From the NCBI RefSeq assembly GCF_014174355.1, contig NZ_JABEQF010000007.1:1-64000 (forward strand): a stretch of 64,000 nt of DNA. The letters are read 5' to 3'. Position 1 is the first letter of the stretch. Each line of letters begins with the position of its first letter. The position numbers were made by a program, and so were the translations under genes. The notes under the pieces are model-generated. The model saw only the letters and a list, made by a program, of their open reading frames with translations. It was not told the origin of the DNA and did no database searches. This stretch comes from Gluconacetobacter azotocaptans. GTDB taxonomy: Bacteria; Pseudomonadota; Alphaproteobacteria; Acetobacterales; Acetobacteraceae. Below, one piece after another: positions 9,434 to 18,879 of the stretch.

Positions 9434-11404
9434 ATGACGAATATGACATCCACCTCTCCCTCCTCCCCTGCATCCCAGCGGGAAATGACGATTCGGGGCC
9501 TGATCCTGGGCGCCCTCATCACCGTGGTCTTCACGGCCTCGAACATCTATCTGGGCCTGAAGATCGGCCTGACGGTCGCATCCTCGATCCCGGCGGCGGT
9601 GATTTCGATGTCCGTCCTGCGCATGATGGGCGGCGCGACGATCTTGGAAAACAATCTGGTCCAGACCCAGGCCTCGGCGGCGGGCACGCTGTCATGCGTG
9701 TTCATCTCGTTCCCGTGCCTGGTCATGATCGGCTACTGGCAGCATTTCCCGTATCTGGAGACGATGCTGCTTTCGATGGCCGGAGGAATGACGGGGGTCC
9801 TGTTCACGGTCCCGCTGCGCCGCGCGATGGTGACGCACAGTTCCCTGCCCTACCCCGAGGGCGTGGCGGCGGCCGAAATCCTCAAGGCCGGGTCCGAGAC
9901 CGGCGACCCCGACAGCCTGAAGGCCCTGCTGACCGGCGGCCTGGTGTCTGCGGTGGTGACGCTGGCCACGGGCGGGTTGCGCCTGCTGGCCGACGGGGCC
10001 GCCATGACGGCGACATGGGGCGGCGCCATCTTCAGGGCCTCGACCGGTTTTTCGCTGGCGCTGCTGGGGGCGGGCTATCTGGTCGGCATCGCCGGCGGCA
10101 TCGCCATGCTGCTGGGCGCCATCATCGCATGGGGTGTGGCCGTCCCGGTCCTCACCACCATCCTGCCCAACCCCTCGCACCTGGCGCCGGCGGATTTCGC
10201 CACCGCGCTGTGGGCGCAGAAGGTCCGCTTCCTGGGCGCGGGCACGATCTCGATCGCGGCCGTCTGGACGCTGGCGGTGCTGGCCCGCCCGGTGGCTGCC
10301 GGTATCCGCGACATGCTTCGCGCCGGGGCGGCGATCGGCGACGCAGGCGACGACCGCGACCTGGCGCCCCGCACGCTGGGCCTGCTGGCGGGGGTGCTGT
10401 TGCTGGTGCTGTTTGGCCTGTTCATCGTCTTCCAGATGCCGGCGGCGACGAACGGCCATGCCATCGTCACGGCGGCGCTGGCCGCCGTCGCGTTCTGCGC
10501 GCTGTTCGGCTTCCTGGTGGCGGCCGCCTGCGGCTACATGGCCGGGATCGTGGGGTCGTCCTCGTCGCCGCTGTCGGGTATCGCCATCATCGCGACGGTC
10601 ATGATCGCCTCGTTCCTGCTGCTGCTGGAGGGGCTAGGCCTGCTGCCGGCCGAAATGGCGGCGAACAACCATCACCTGGCCATCGCCTTCGCCCTGTTCC
10701 TGCTGTCGGCGATCGTCGCATCGACAGCCATTTCCAATGACAATCTGCAGGATCTGAAGACCGGGCAACTGGTGGGCGCGTCCCCCTGGCGGCAGCAGGC
10801 CGCCCTGCTGGTCGGCTGCGCCAGCGGCGCCATCGTCATCCCGCCGGTGCTGGAACTGCTGTACCAGGCCTACGGCTTCGTCGGCGCGATGCCGCGCCCC
10901 GGCATGGATGCCAGCCACGCCCTGGCCGCGCCGCAGCCCGCCCTGCTGGTGACGCTGACGACCGGCATCTTCCTGCATCACCTGGACTGGACGATGATCC
11001 TGCTGGGGGTCGGGCTGGGCATTGCCCTGATCGCGACCGACCTGCTGCTGCGCCGGCGCGGGGGTGCCCTGCCGCCGCTGGCGGTCGGCATCGGCCTGTA
11101 CCTGCCCCCCGCCGTCAGCGTGACGCTGGCGATCGGCGCCGTGCTGGGATGGGCCTGCACCCGGCAGCCGCAAGGCGGCCGCAGCACCCATGCCGAAACC
11201 GGAGCCGGCACCATGCTGGCCTCGGGCTTCATCGTCGGCGAAAGCCTGACCGGCGTGCTGCTGGCCGCGATCGCCGGGGCGACGGGACGGGACGACACGC
11301 TGTCCATCCTGCCGGCGGAAGCCGGCATGATGCCTGCACTGCTGGGCTTCGGAGTGTTCGTTGCCATATGTATCTGGTTCGGCCGCAGCATACGGCGCGG
11401 GTGA
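9434..11404 (+). CDS. OPT family oligopeptide (or metal-chelate) transporter
   Basis: The 656-residue membrane protein has some 14-16 hydrophobic segments. Early family marks are TIRGLILGALITVVFTASNIYLGLKIGLT and EGVAAAEILKAG; later ones are CGYMAGIVGSSSSPLSG and ISNDNLQDLKTGQLVGASPW. These are characteristic of bacterial OPT transporters, proton-coupled carriers for small peptides and, in some relatives, siderophore-like chelates. The gene stands alone with its own upstream region and is followed 42 bases later by the flavin oxidoreductase gene. Substrate unknown. Confidence 0.9.
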   Translation: MTNMTSTSPSSPASQREMTIRGLILGALITVVFTASNIYLGLKIGLTVASSIPAAVISMSVLRMMGGATILENNLVQTQASAAGTLSCVFISFPCLVMIGYWQHFPYLETMLLSMAGGMTGVLFTVPLRRAMVTHSSLPYPEGVAAAEILKAGSETGDPDSLKALLTGGLVSAVVTLATGGLRLLADGAAMTATWGGAIFRASTGFSLALLGAGYLVGIAGGIAMLLGAIIAWGVAVPVLTTILPNPSHLAPADFATALWAQKVRFLGAGTISIAAVWTLAVLARPVAAGIRDMLRAGAAIGDAGDDRDLAPRTLGLLAGVLLLVLFGLFIVFQMPAATNGHAIVTAALAAVAFCALFGFLVAAACGYMAGIVGSSSSPLSGIAIIATVMIASFLLLLEGLGLLPAEMAANNHHLAIAFALFLLSAIVASTAISNDNLQDLKTGQLVGASPWRQQAALLVGCASGAIVIPPVLELLYQAYGFVGAMPRPGMDASHALAAPQPALLVTLTTGIFLHHLDWTMILLGVGLGIALIATDLLLRRRGGALPPLAVGIGLYLPPAVSVTLAIGAVLGWACTRQPQGGRSTHAETGAGTMLASGFIVGESLTGVLLAAIAGATGRDDTLSILPAEAGMMPALLGFGVFVAICIWFGRSIRRG

Positions 11405-11446
11405 TCGCGCAAGACATCGCGCAAGAACTGGCAAAGGACTGATCCG

Positions 11447-12430
11447 GTGATTCCCTTCTCGGTGCTCGACCTGTCGCTTATCGTCCGAGGCAGCGATGCC
11501 GCCACGGCGTTCCGCAACAGCCTGGCCCTGGCCCGGCATGCCGAGGCTCTGGGCTTCAACCGCTACTGGGTGGCGGAACATCACTCCATGCCGGCCATCG
11601 CCTCGGCCGCGACGGCGGTGCTGATCGGGCACCTTGCGGCGGGGACGCGCACCATCCGGGTGGGCTCGGGCGGGATCATGCTGCCCAACCACGCGCCGCT
11701 GGCGATCGCCGAGCAGTTCGGCACGCTGGAAAGCCTGTTCCCCGGCCGCATCGACCTGGGGCTGGGCCGCGCGCCTGGATCGGACCAGGAGACGATGCGC
11801 GCCCTGCGCCGCGACCCGGCCAGTGCCGACCGCTTTCCGCAGGACGTGGTGGAACTGCTGCATTATTTCGACCCGCCCGCCCCCGGCCAACGGGTGCGCG
11901 CGGTGCCGGGCGCCGGGCTGGATATTCCGGTCTGGCTGCTGGGGTCCTCGCTGTTCTCGGCGCACCTGGCGGCGTCGCTGGGCCTGCCCTTCTCCTTCGC
12001 CTCGCATTTCGCGCCCGACCAGATGGAGGAAGCGGTGGCCCTGTATCGCCAGCGCTTCACCCCGTCCCGGCATCTGGACGCGCCCTATGTCATGCTGGCG
12101 CTGAACGTGGTGGCGGCCGACAGCGACGACGCGGCGCGCCTGCTGTTCACCTCGCACCAGCAGCAGTTCGTGGCCCTGCGCCGGGGCATGCCGGGGCAGT
12201 TTCCGCCCCCTGTCGCCTCGATCGAAGGGTTGTGGACGCCGGCTGAACAGGCAGGCATCGACCGGGCGCTGGCGTGTTCGGTGGTGGGCGGGCCGGCGGC
12301 CGCGCGCGCGGGCATCCACGCCTTCATCGCCCGGCATCGCCCGGACGAACTGATGATCGTCGGCGCCATCCACGACCAGACGGCGCGCCTGCGCTCGTTC
12401 GAGATCGCGGCATCGGCCCGGCAGGACTGA
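11447..12430 (+). CDS. LLM-class flavin-dependent oxidoreductase (luciferase-like)
   Basis: The 327-residue product starts with GTG at 11447. It shows the bacterial luciferase family pattern: [12 protein letters not shown] at the start, [15 protein letters not shown] (about residues 36-50), [25 protein letters not shown] and [13 protein letters not shown]. This is the widely conserved alkanal-monooxygenase-like subgroup of unknown natural substrate, expected to use reduced FMN. It follows the OPT gene closely and precedes the M3 peptidase on the same strand, so a three-gene transcript is possible. Confidence 0.9.
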   Translation: MIPFSVLDLSLIVRGSDAATAFRNSLALARHAEALGFNRYWVAEHHSMPAIASAATAVLIGHLAAGTRTIRVGSGGIMLPNHAPLAIAEQFGTLESLFPGRIDLGLGRAPGSDQETMRALRRDPASADRFPQDVVELLHYFDPPAPGQRVRAVPGAGLDIPVWLLGSSLFSAHLAASLGLPFSFASHFAPDQMEEAVALYRQRFTPSRHLDAPYVMLALNVVAADSDDAARLLFTSHQQQFVALRRGMPGQFPPPVASIEGLWTPAEQAGIDRALACSVVGGPAAARAGIHAFIARHRPDELMIVGAIHDQTARLRSFEIAASARQD

Positions 12431-12493
12431 ACACCCCCTTGCGGGTCAAAGACGATGATGGACGGCCTGACCCGGCGATGCGATGATCGGGGC

Positions 12494-14170
12494 ATGTCCA
12501 TCCAGTTCGAAGACCTCGATTTCCCGTCGCCCACGGCCGACAGCCTGGCCACCGCCTTCGCCCGCGTCACGGCCCTGCTGGACGACGGCCGGCGGGGCGA
12601 TGCCCTGGCCCTGTTCGACACCCAACGCCGCGCCTACGACAGTTGGGCGTCGCTGGTCGCGCTGCGGTTCGCGCAGGATACGACCGATCCAAAGGCAAAG
12701 GCCGACCGCGACCTGGCCGACAGCCTGACGCCCCTGGTCACCGGGCACGAGGTCGCGATCAAGCGCCGCCTGCTGGACGATCCCGACCGGCCCGGCCTGA
12801 CGGCGGCCATCGGCACCCACGCCGTCAAGCTGTGGGAAACCGACATCACGACCTTCGACCCGCGCATCCGCGACGCGCTGGAGGAAGAAGCCCGGCTGGG
12901 CGGCGAATACACCGCCCTGCTGGCCTCGGCCCGCGTGACCGTCGCGGGACAGACGGTCAACCTGTCGGGGCTGGCGCCGTTCGCCGAAAGCCTGGACCGC
13001 GCCACCCGGCACGAGGCCGAACAGGCGCGCTGGGCGTTCTTCGCCCAGCACGGGGCGGAACTCGATTCGCTGTACGACCGGCTGGTCCATGTCCGCCACG
13101 GCATGGCGACGACACTGGGCTATGACAGCTATACCCCGCTGGGCTACCGGCGGATGCGCCGGGTCGATTACGGCCCGGCCGAAGTCGCCCGCTTCCGCGA
13201 CGACGTGCTGAATCATGTCGTGCCGCTGGTGCAGGCCATCCTGGAAAACCGGCGCCTGACCATGAACTGGGACCGGCTGCGCGCCTGGGACGAACCGCTG
13301 ATCGACCCGTTGGGCAACCCCAGACCCGTCGGCGATCACGATGTGCTGGTCGCGCGCGCCCAGACCATGTTCGACCGGCTGGGCGGCGATCTGGGCGGAT
13401 TCTACCGCCAGATGGCCGAGGGCGGGTTCCTCGACCTGCGCAATCGCGCGGGCAAGGCCGGCGGCGGGTTCTGCACCGCGTTCCCCAGCATGGGCATGCC
13501 GTTCATCTTCGCCAATTTCAACGGCACGCAGCACGACATCAACGTCTTCACCCACGAAATGGGGCACGCCTACCAGAACTGGAAAAGCCGGGACCTGCCG
13601 GGCATCGACCTGCTCTGGCCGACGATGGACGCGGCCGAGATCAATTCGATGGCGCTGGAATTCCTGACCTGGCCGCAGATGGACCTGATGGTCGAGGACG
13701 GGCTGGCCGACCGCTTCCGCCGCATGCACCTGATCGGGTCGCTGTCCTTCCTGCCCTACGGCGCATGCGTCGATCACTTCCAGCACGAGATCTACGCCAG
13801 GCCGGACATGACGCCGGACGAACGCCATGCGACGTGGCAACGGCTGGAAAAACTCTATCTGCCCTGGCGGGACTACGGCGACCTCGCCTGGCCGTCCAAG
13901 GGGGGCCGGTGGCAGGCGCAGGGCCATATCTACCGCTCGCCCTTCTATTACATCGACTATACGCTGGCGCTGTGCTGCGCGATGCAGTTCTGGCTGCGCA
14001 GCCGTACCGACCACGCTGGGGCGATGGCGGTCTATACCGACCTGTGCGCGCTGGGCGGCTCGCAGCCCTTCACCGGACTGGTCGCCGCCGCCGGCCTGGC
14101 CAGCCCGTTCGAGCCGGGCACCTTGGCCGACATCGTGCAGGAGGCCGAACGCGTCCTGCAGATGCGTTGA
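12494..14170 (+). CDS. M3-family oligoendopeptidase (PepF-like)
   Basis: The 558-residue zinc metallopeptidase has the catalytic HEMGH (in VFTHEMGHAYQNW, about residue 355) and a downstream glutamate in DAAEINSMALEFL, giving the H-E-H-E set of family M3. M3 oligoendopeptidases cut short peptides in the cytoplasm; no signal peptide is seen. Together with an oligopeptide-type transporter two genes upstream it may serve peptide use. The start is uncertain: ATG 12494 begins MSIQFEDLDFPSP directly at the conserved region, while ATG 12455 would add 13 residues. Confidence 0.92.
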   Translation: MSIQFEDLDFPSPTADSLATAFARVTALLDDGRRGDALALFDTQRRAYDSWASLVALRFAQDTTDPKAKADRDLADSLTPLVTGHEVAIKRRLLDDPDRPGLTAAIGTHAVKLWETDITTFDPRIRDALEEEARLGGEYTALLASARVTVAGQTVNLSGLAPFAESLDRATRHEAEQARWAFFAQHGAELDSLYDRLVHVRHGMATTLGYDSYTPLGYRRMRRVDYGPAEVARFRDDVLNHVVPLVQAILENRRLTMNWDRLRAWDEPLIDPLGNPRPVGDHDVLVARAQTMFDRLGGDLGGFYRQMAEGGFLDLRNRAGKAGGGFCTAFPSMGMPFIFANFNGTQHDINVFTHEMGHAYQNWKSRDLPGIDLLWPTMDAAEINSMALEFLTWPQMDLMVEDGLADRFRRMHLIGSLSFLPYGACVDHFQHEIYARPDMTPDERHATWQRLEKLYLPWRDYGDLAWPSKGGRWQAQGHIYRSPFYYIDYTLALCCAMQFWLRSRTDHAGAMAVYTDLCALGGSQPFTGLVAAAGLASPFEPGTLADIVQEAERVLQMR

Positions 14171-14201
14171 CGGCGAGACCCTGGCGGAGGGTGGACGCGC
14201 G

Positions 14202-14717
14202 TTATCGCGCGTCCCATTCGACCAGCAGGTCCACCACCGCCTGCGCCGACATATGCCGTGCGTCGCCCAGCGCCAGCGCCCCGTCGGGGTTCAGCAACCG
14301 GCCCTGCGGCGTGACGACCAGGACGGTCGGCACGGCCTTGATCGTCACGCCATAGCGCTGCGCGATATCCAGATTGGTGTCGATACGCCCGACATTGATC
14401 GCCACCGTGACGAAACGCGAATCGATCCACGGCGCGACCTGCGGCAGGCGCAGCACGCCGGCCATCAGGCGGCAATCGGGGCACCAGTTCCCCCCGAAAT
14501 CCAGCAGCACGTTCTTCCCGCTGGCCTGCGCAGCGCGAAAGGCGGCCGCGACCTGCGCCTGGGCGTCGGCGGGCGGGCCGTAGGGGGCGGCAACGGCGGT
14601 CGGCGTGGCCTGCCCGACCTGGGGCACCGGCATCGGCGGCACGGCGGCCCGCGCCGGCAGGGCCATGGCAAGGCCCAGCAGGGCGGACAGGGGCAGAAGG
14701 CGACGCAGGGGCATCAT
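14202..14717 (-). CDS. Secreted thioredoxin-like protein
   Basis: This 171-residue protein has a signal peptide (PLRRLLPLSALLGLAMALPARA) and a thioredoxin fold with active-site WCPDC in LLDFGGNWCPDCRLMAG and the cis-proline in IKAVPTVLVV. It is predicted to act in the periplasm as a disulfide exchange protein or thioredoxin-like chaperone. Start chosen at ATG 14717 (MMPLRR); the open frame extends further upstream but lacks a signal pattern there. It converges with the M3 peptidase gene, with a small ACCCT/AGGGT stem at 14178-14192 between them. Confidence 0.88.
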   Translation of the reverse strand: MMPLRRLLPLSALLGLAMALPARAAVPPMPVPQVGQATPTAVAAPYGPPADAQAQVAAAFRAAQASGKNVLLDFGGNWCPDCRLMAGVLRLPQVAPWIDSRFVTVAINVGRIDTNLDIAQRYGVTIKAVPTVLVVTPQGRLLNPDGALALGDARHMSAQAVVDLLVEWDAR

Positions 14718-14847
14718 GACCAGGATCCGATGACGAAGGGTGAACGAGGCATAATGTCGCGTTAACATGGACCATAGGCAAGGGTCGCCATACAGGCCCT
14801 CATTCCGGCGAACGCGCGCCCGACACGAAGAAGGATTCATCCCCCGC

Positions 14848-15147
14848 ATGACAGTGGCCCCGCAGCCCAGCGTCGCACGCACCCTGATCAAGACCCTGGC
14901 CCTTGTCACCGTGACGGGCGCGCTGATGGCCAGCCTGCGCTTCAGCGCCGCCGTGGCCGGCTGGGTCGACCGGATTGCCGGAACCCGGCTGTGGAGCAGC
15001 CTGTACAGCCTGGCCGGTGCGTCGGACGCGCTATCGCGCGAACGCCTGATCCTGATGGGCGTCGCCGTCGCCTGCTTCCTGCTGGCGCTTCCGATCGTCC
15101 AGGCCGGCGAGTGGTGCGTGGACCGCGTCCGGGACCGCCGGAGTTAG
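14848..15147 (+). CDS. Small membrane protein of unknown function
   Basis: This 99-residue product has two predicted membrane helices (around residues 14-33 and 65-85, ILMGVAVACFLLALPIV). Start ATG 14848 is preceded by AAGGA about 14 bases upstream; an earlier ATG at 14767 would add a basic, non-conserved-looking N-terminus. Its TAG stop overlaps the TAA of the convergent methyltransferase gene by three bases. No family recognised. Confidence 0.55.
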   Translation: MTVAPQPSVARTLIKTLALVTVTGALMASLRFSAAVAGWVDRIAGTRLWSSLYSLAGASDALSRERLILMGVAVACFLLALPIVQAGEWCVDRVRDRRS

Positions 15148-16118
15148 GACGGATCGCGCTCCCAGAAGAATGTCAGCTCGTGCTTGTTGTGCCACAGATG
15201 CAGCACGTGGCCGCCCGGGATCGCCGCGAACGCCTCGGCGGTCTCGTGGTCGGTTCCGCCCTGGAACTTGATGGTCATCACGATGCGACGGGCGGTCCCG
15301 GCCGCGACCCAGCGCCGCGCCAGCGCCAGCAGGCGCGGCGGATAGGCGATGATATCGGAAAACATCCAGTCGACCGGCCCCAGATCGGCCGGCTCGATCC
15401 CGAAGGCGCTGTCCCGCCGGGCCGCCACCCCCGGCATCGCGGCGACACGGGGGTCGAGGTCGGCACGATCCACCGCCGTGACCCCTGCCCCGCACTGCGC
15501 GATCGCCCATGTCCAGCCACCCGGCGACGCGCCCAGATCGACGCAGGACTCACCCGGGCATGGCCAGACGCCCAGCCGGGCGCAGGCCTCCCACAGCTTC
15601 AGATAGGCCCGTGACGGCGGCCCCACCCGGTCCTCGATGAACTGGACCGTGCCGTTGACGAAGGGCGACGTCTTGCGCGTCGACAGCAACATCATGTCGG
15701 GGGCGAGCAGTGTCCACGCCCCCAGGTGCCCCGTCGGCGCCGCCGCCGGAAACACCAGCGGCCGCGCACGCACCGGCGGCAGCCGCGCCTCGATCAGCGC
15801 CGCCCGGCGATGATGGGCGACCGCATGGCAGGCCCAGTTCCGCTGCCGGGCACGCAGCAGCGCGGCGGCGGCGCCGATCGACGGCACGGGGTGCAGTTCG
15901 GGCTCCAGCCAGGTATCCAGCGCCCAGACCGCAGCAACCGGCGAGGTCGAGGACAGCGCCAGCCGTCCGTGCCAGCCCATCGGCGCGACACCCTTGCGGC
16001 GCAATTCCTCGGTCAGGGGGGCTTCGAATCCCTCGGCCGCCAGATAGGCGGCGCGGACGGGGTGCGGCAGCACGAGCGGCGATGCGCCCGGCTGTTCCGA
16101 TGAGGGTATCGTCGTCAT
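15144..16118 (-). CDS. RlmM-like FtsJ-domain 2'-O-ribose methyltransferase
   Basis: The 324-residue protein has an RlmM-style C-terminal FtsJ domain. Visible are SRAYLKLWEA (first K), the SAM-binding CVDLGASPGGWTWAIA, the catalytic D in VDWMFSDIIAYP, K in RIVMTIKFQGG and E in NKHELTFFW, completing the K-D-K-E tetrad of ribose 2'-O-methyltransferases. RlmM modifies C2498 of 23S rRNA in E. coli; alphaproteobacterial relatives are shorter at the N-terminus, as here. The target RNA is therefore inferred. It follows the DUF423 gene by four bases. Confidence 0.83.
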   Translation of the reverse strand: MTTIPSSEQPGASPLVLPHPVRAAYLAAEGFEAPLTEELRRKGVAPMGWHGRLALSSTSPVAAVWALDTWLEPELHPVPSIGAAAALLRARQRNWACHAVAHHRRAALIEARLPPVRARPLVFPAAAPTGHLGAWTLLAPDMMLLSTRKTSPFVNGTVQFIEDRVGPPSRAYLKLWEACARLGVWPCPGESCVDLGASPGGWTWAIAQCGAGVTAVDRADLDPRVAAMPGVAARRDSAFGIEPADLGPVDWMFSDIIAYPPRLLALARRWVAAGTARRIVMTIKFQGGTDHETAEAFAAIPGGHVLHLWHNKHELTFFWERDPS

Positions 16119-16122
16119 GCGG

Positions 16123-16530
16123 TCAGGCGCGCATCGCGTCCACGGCCAGCAGCAGCCATGCCAGCATCAGCGTGCTGCCGCCGATCGGGGCCATGGGTCC
16201 GAGATGAACGCCCGTCACCCCGGTCCAGGCCACCGCCCCGCAGAACAGGACGGTCCCCGCCCCGAATCCGAACCCCGACAGCAGCAGCAGGATGCGCCGT
16301 CCGCGCTGGGCCAGCAGCACGCCCACCGCCAGCAGCGCCAGCGCGTGCCACATGCCCATCTGCACGGCCTCGCGCGCCAGGGTGCGGCCACCGGGGGCGA
16401 AGGCCGGGTCGGGCAGGTGCGCCGCCAGCGCGCCGCCGGCGGCCGACAGTAACCCGGCCAGACCGCCGGCAGCCTGGAACGACCGGGCGGACCGGGGCGG
16501 AGAAAAGGGAAAAACAGGCAGAAGCGTCAT
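16123..16530 (-). CDS. DUF423 family small membrane protein
   Basis: 135 residues with four hydrophobic segments. The block GGLAGLLSAAGGALAAHLPD, followed by AVQMGMWHALALLAVGVL and a late MAPIGGSTLMLAWLLLAV with a central FCGAVAW, is the DUF423 (YgdD) pattern. Function unknown; inner membrane. Start ATG 16530; it is just upstream of and in line with the RlmM-like gene (4-base gap), so cotranscription is likely. Divergent from the peptidase gene at 16579. Confidence 0.85.
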   Translation of the reverse strand: MTLLPVFPFSPPRSARSFQAAGGLAGLLSAAGGALAAHLPDPAFAPGGRTLAREAVQMGMWHALALLAVGVLLAQRGRRILLLLSGFGFGAGTVLFCGAVAWTGVTGVHLGPMAPIGGSTLMLAWLLLAVDAMRA

Positions 16531-16578
16531 GATGCGCCACAGTGTAGCCGCGCCGCCCGGTTGACGTATAGTCGCCCC

Positions 16579-17526
16579 ATGCCACGCCATGATCTGTTCC
16601 CCGACATCGCGCCCTACGAAAGCGGATACCTGTCCGTCGGCGATGGACATGAAGTGTACTGGGAGCAGGCAGGCAACCCCAGGGGCCGGCCCGTGCTGTT
16701 CCTGCATGGCGGGCCGGGGGCCGGGGCCGGGGCTGTGCACCGGCGCTTCTTCGACCCCGCCTTCTGGCGCGTGATCCTGTTCGACCAGCGCGGCGCGGGG
16801 CGATCGCGCCCCCACGCGTCGGTCACCGCCAACACGACCCCCCATCTGGTGGGTGACATAGAAACCCTGCGCCGTTTCCTGGGAATCGACGACTGGATGC
16901 TGTTCGGCGGGTCATGGGGGTCGACCCTTGCCCTCATGTATGCGCAGACCTACCCCCAACGGGTGCGGGCGATGGTCCTGCGCGGCATTTTCCTGGGGCG
17001 AGCGCGGGAACTCGACTGGTTTTTCCACGGGTTGGCCAATGTCTTCCCCGACGCGCACGACGCCTTCCTGTCGCACCTGCCGGTCCACGACCGGCACGAT
17101 CCGCTGGCCGCCTATATGCGCCTGCTGTTCGACCCCGACCCGCACGTCCACCTGCCGGCGGCCCGGGCCTGGTCGGCGTACGAGGGCACATGTTCCACCC
17201 TGATCCCCGCCCCGGCCGCCGTCGCGGGATTCGCCCATGACCGCGCCGTCGTCGGCCTGGCCCGGATCGAGGCCCATTATTTCCGCCACGGCCTGTTCCT
17301 GCCGCCCGAGGGGTTGCTGGCGGGCATGTCGCGGATCGCCCACATCCCCGGCCGCATCGTCCAGGGGCGGTACGATATGGTCTGCCCCAGCCAGTCGGCA
17401 TGGGAACTGGCGCGCCACTGGCCCCAGGCCAACCTGGCGATGGTGCCCGATGCGGGTCATTCGGCCCTGGAACCAGGCATCCGCCGCCGGCTGGTCACCT
17501 GCGTCGAGGAACTGCGCGACACGTGA
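16579..17526 (+). CDS. pip: Proline iminopeptidase
   Basis: The 315-residue alpha/beta hydrolase (family S33) removes N-terminal proline from peptides. Motifs are the oxyanion-hole FLHGGPGAGAG, FDQRGAGRSRPH, the nucleophile elbow FGGSWGSTLAL with catalytic serine, the acidic residue in VQGRYDMVCP and the histidine in VPDAGHSALE. No signal peptide, so cytoplasmic. Start ATG 16579 (MPRHDLFP) matches the family's usual beginning; an upstream TTG at 16561 is less likely. Confidence 0.95.
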   Translation: MPRHDLFPDIAPYESGYLSVGDGHEVYWEQAGNPRGRPVLFLHGGPGAGAGAVHRRFFDPAFWRVILFDQRGAGRSRPHASVTANTTPHLVGDIETLRRFLGIDDWMLFGGSWGSTLALMYAQTYPQRVRAMVLRGIFLGRARELDWFFHGLANVFPDAHDAFLSHLPVHDRHDPLAAYMRLLFDPDPHVHLPAARAWSAYEGTCSTLIPAPAAVAGFAHDRAVVGLARIEAHYFRHGLFLPPEGLLAGMSRIAHIPGRIVQGRYDMVCPSQSAWELARHWPQANLAMVPDAGHSALEPGIRRRLVTCVEELRDT

Positions 17527-17643
17527 CGGTTGCACGGCCGGCCCGCGCATTGCCGGGCCCGGCAAAACCAGCGATGCTCCAAAACGTTCGGTAGCGGTTC
17601 ATCCACCTCCCCCTACCGGGCCATTCTGACTGGAATCGCGTTC

Positions 17644-18207
17644 ATGAAGACATACGCACGCTGGCTCTTCGCCGCATCGGTCCTGCCCCTGGCGGCCTGC
17701 GCCGGGGCGCCGAAGGCCCCGCCCGCCCCCCCTCCGCCGCCGCCGTTCGCCCAGGCCGACGCCACGTTCGTCGAAAAGGCATCCGCCACGAACACCTTCG
17801 AAATCGCGACCGCCCGCCTGGCCGACACCCGGTCGCACAATGCGAAGGTCAAGGCGTTCGCAACCCAGTTGGTGTCCGACCATAGCGCCAACCAGGACAA
17901 GCTGAGCGCCATCGCGACGCAGCACGGCGTGACCCTGCCGACCGACCTCAGCACCGACGAGGAAAAGACCATCGACGAACTGAAGGCCGAAACCGGGCGC
18001 AAATTCGACCGCGATTTCCTGGCCGTGCAGGTACAGGGCCATACCGACGCCCTGCCCCTGTTCCAGACCGAGGCCCAGAACACCACGGACCCCGACCTGA
18101 AATCCTACGCTGCCGAGACCGCGGCGGCAGTGCAATCCCACCTGAACATCGCCAAGAACCTGAGTTCCCCCGCCCACCCCCATCGGGGCCGGCGCCACCC
18201 CCACTGA
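17644..18207 (+). CDS. DUF4142 domain lipoprotein
   Basis: The 187-residue product has a lipoprotein signal, WLFAASVLPLAACAG, with a good lipobox ending in Cys, then a proline-rich spacer and a DUF4142 domain (ATFVEKASATNTFEIATARL, KAFATQLVSDHSANQDKL). DUF4142 proteins are small exported helical bundles of ferritin-like fold and uncertain role, frequent in acetic acid bacteria. Start ATG 17644. The C-terminus is rich in histidine, arginine and proline. It precedes the cobalamin adenosyltransferase gene by 51 bases. Confidence 0.85.
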   Translation: MKTYARWLFAASVLPLAACAGAPKAPPAPPPPPPFAQADATFVEKASATNTFEIATARLADTRSHNAKVKAFATQLVSDHSANQDKLSAIATQHGVTLPTDLSTDEEKTIDELKAETGRKFDRDFLAVQVQGHTDALPLFQTEAQNTTDPDLKSYAAETAAAVQSHLNIAKNLSSPAHPHRGRRHPH

Positions 18208-18258
18208 CGGCACGGCCCACGCCGCGCCAATCGTAACGAAACGGACGACGAACGACCT

Positions 18259-18831
18259 ATGAGCATCAGAATCGACCGGATCGTCACACGCGGCGGCGAC
18301 GGCGGGCGGACATCGCTGGGCGACGGCACGCGCGTCGACAAGACCTGCCCCCGCATCGAGGCGCTGGGGGCGGTCGACGAGGCCAACGCGACGATCGGCG
18401 TTCTGCGCCTGCATGTCCGCCCACCGTCGCCCGACGCCGCGTGCCTGGCGCGCGTGCAATCCCTGCTGTTCGATATCGGCGGGGTGCTGTGCGTTCCCGA
18501 ACCGGGCGAACCGGACGCCGAGGCCGACAATTTCCGGGGTGGAGACGACGCCGTCGCCACCCTGGAAGACGCGACCGAACGCCTGCGTGCCCGCCAGGAA
18601 CCACTGCGCAGCTTCGTGCTACCCGCCGGCAGCGCGGGGGCGGCCCACGCCCACCTGGCCCGCACCGTGGTCCGCCGTGCCGAACGCCGTGTCCTGGCGC
18701 TGCGGCGCGAGGCAGCAGTCAGCCCGTCGGTCCTGCGCTGCCTGAACCGGCTGTCCGACTATCTGTTCGTGCTGGCCCGTCACCTGAACGATGACGGTCG
18801 CCAGGATGTCCTGTGGGAACCGGGCCGTTAA
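18259..18831 (+). CDS. PduO-type cob(I)alamin adenosyltransferase
   Basis: The 190-residue enzyme attaches the adenosyl group of ATP to cob(I)alamin or cobyrinic acid diamide. PduO family marks are TRGGDGGRTSLGDG at the ATP-binding N-terminus, IEALGAVDEANATIG, the basic RTVVRRAERRVLAL helix and CLNRLSDYLFVLAR. It is not near other cobalamin genes, and no cobalamin riboswitch was recognised upstream. Soluble, trimeric family. Confidence 0.93.
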   Translation: MSIRIDRIVTRGGDGGRTSLGDGTRVDKTCPRIEALGAVDEANATIGVLRLHVRPPSPDAACLARVQSLLFDIGGVLCVPEPGEPDAEADNFRGGDDAVATLEDATERLRARQEPLRSFVLPAGSAGAAHAHLARTVVRRAERRVLALRREAAVSPSVLRCLNRLSDYLFVLARHLNDDGRQDVLWEPGR

Positions 18832-18879
18832 TGCACCCCCGTGTGTCCTGACGATTTTCGGCCCGACGCCGGGCCGTTC

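Noticed and set aside
12446-14014. 522-codon open frame antisense to the M3 peptidase
   Set aside because: Shadow of a gene with an intact HEMGH motif; composition is that of an antisense frame.
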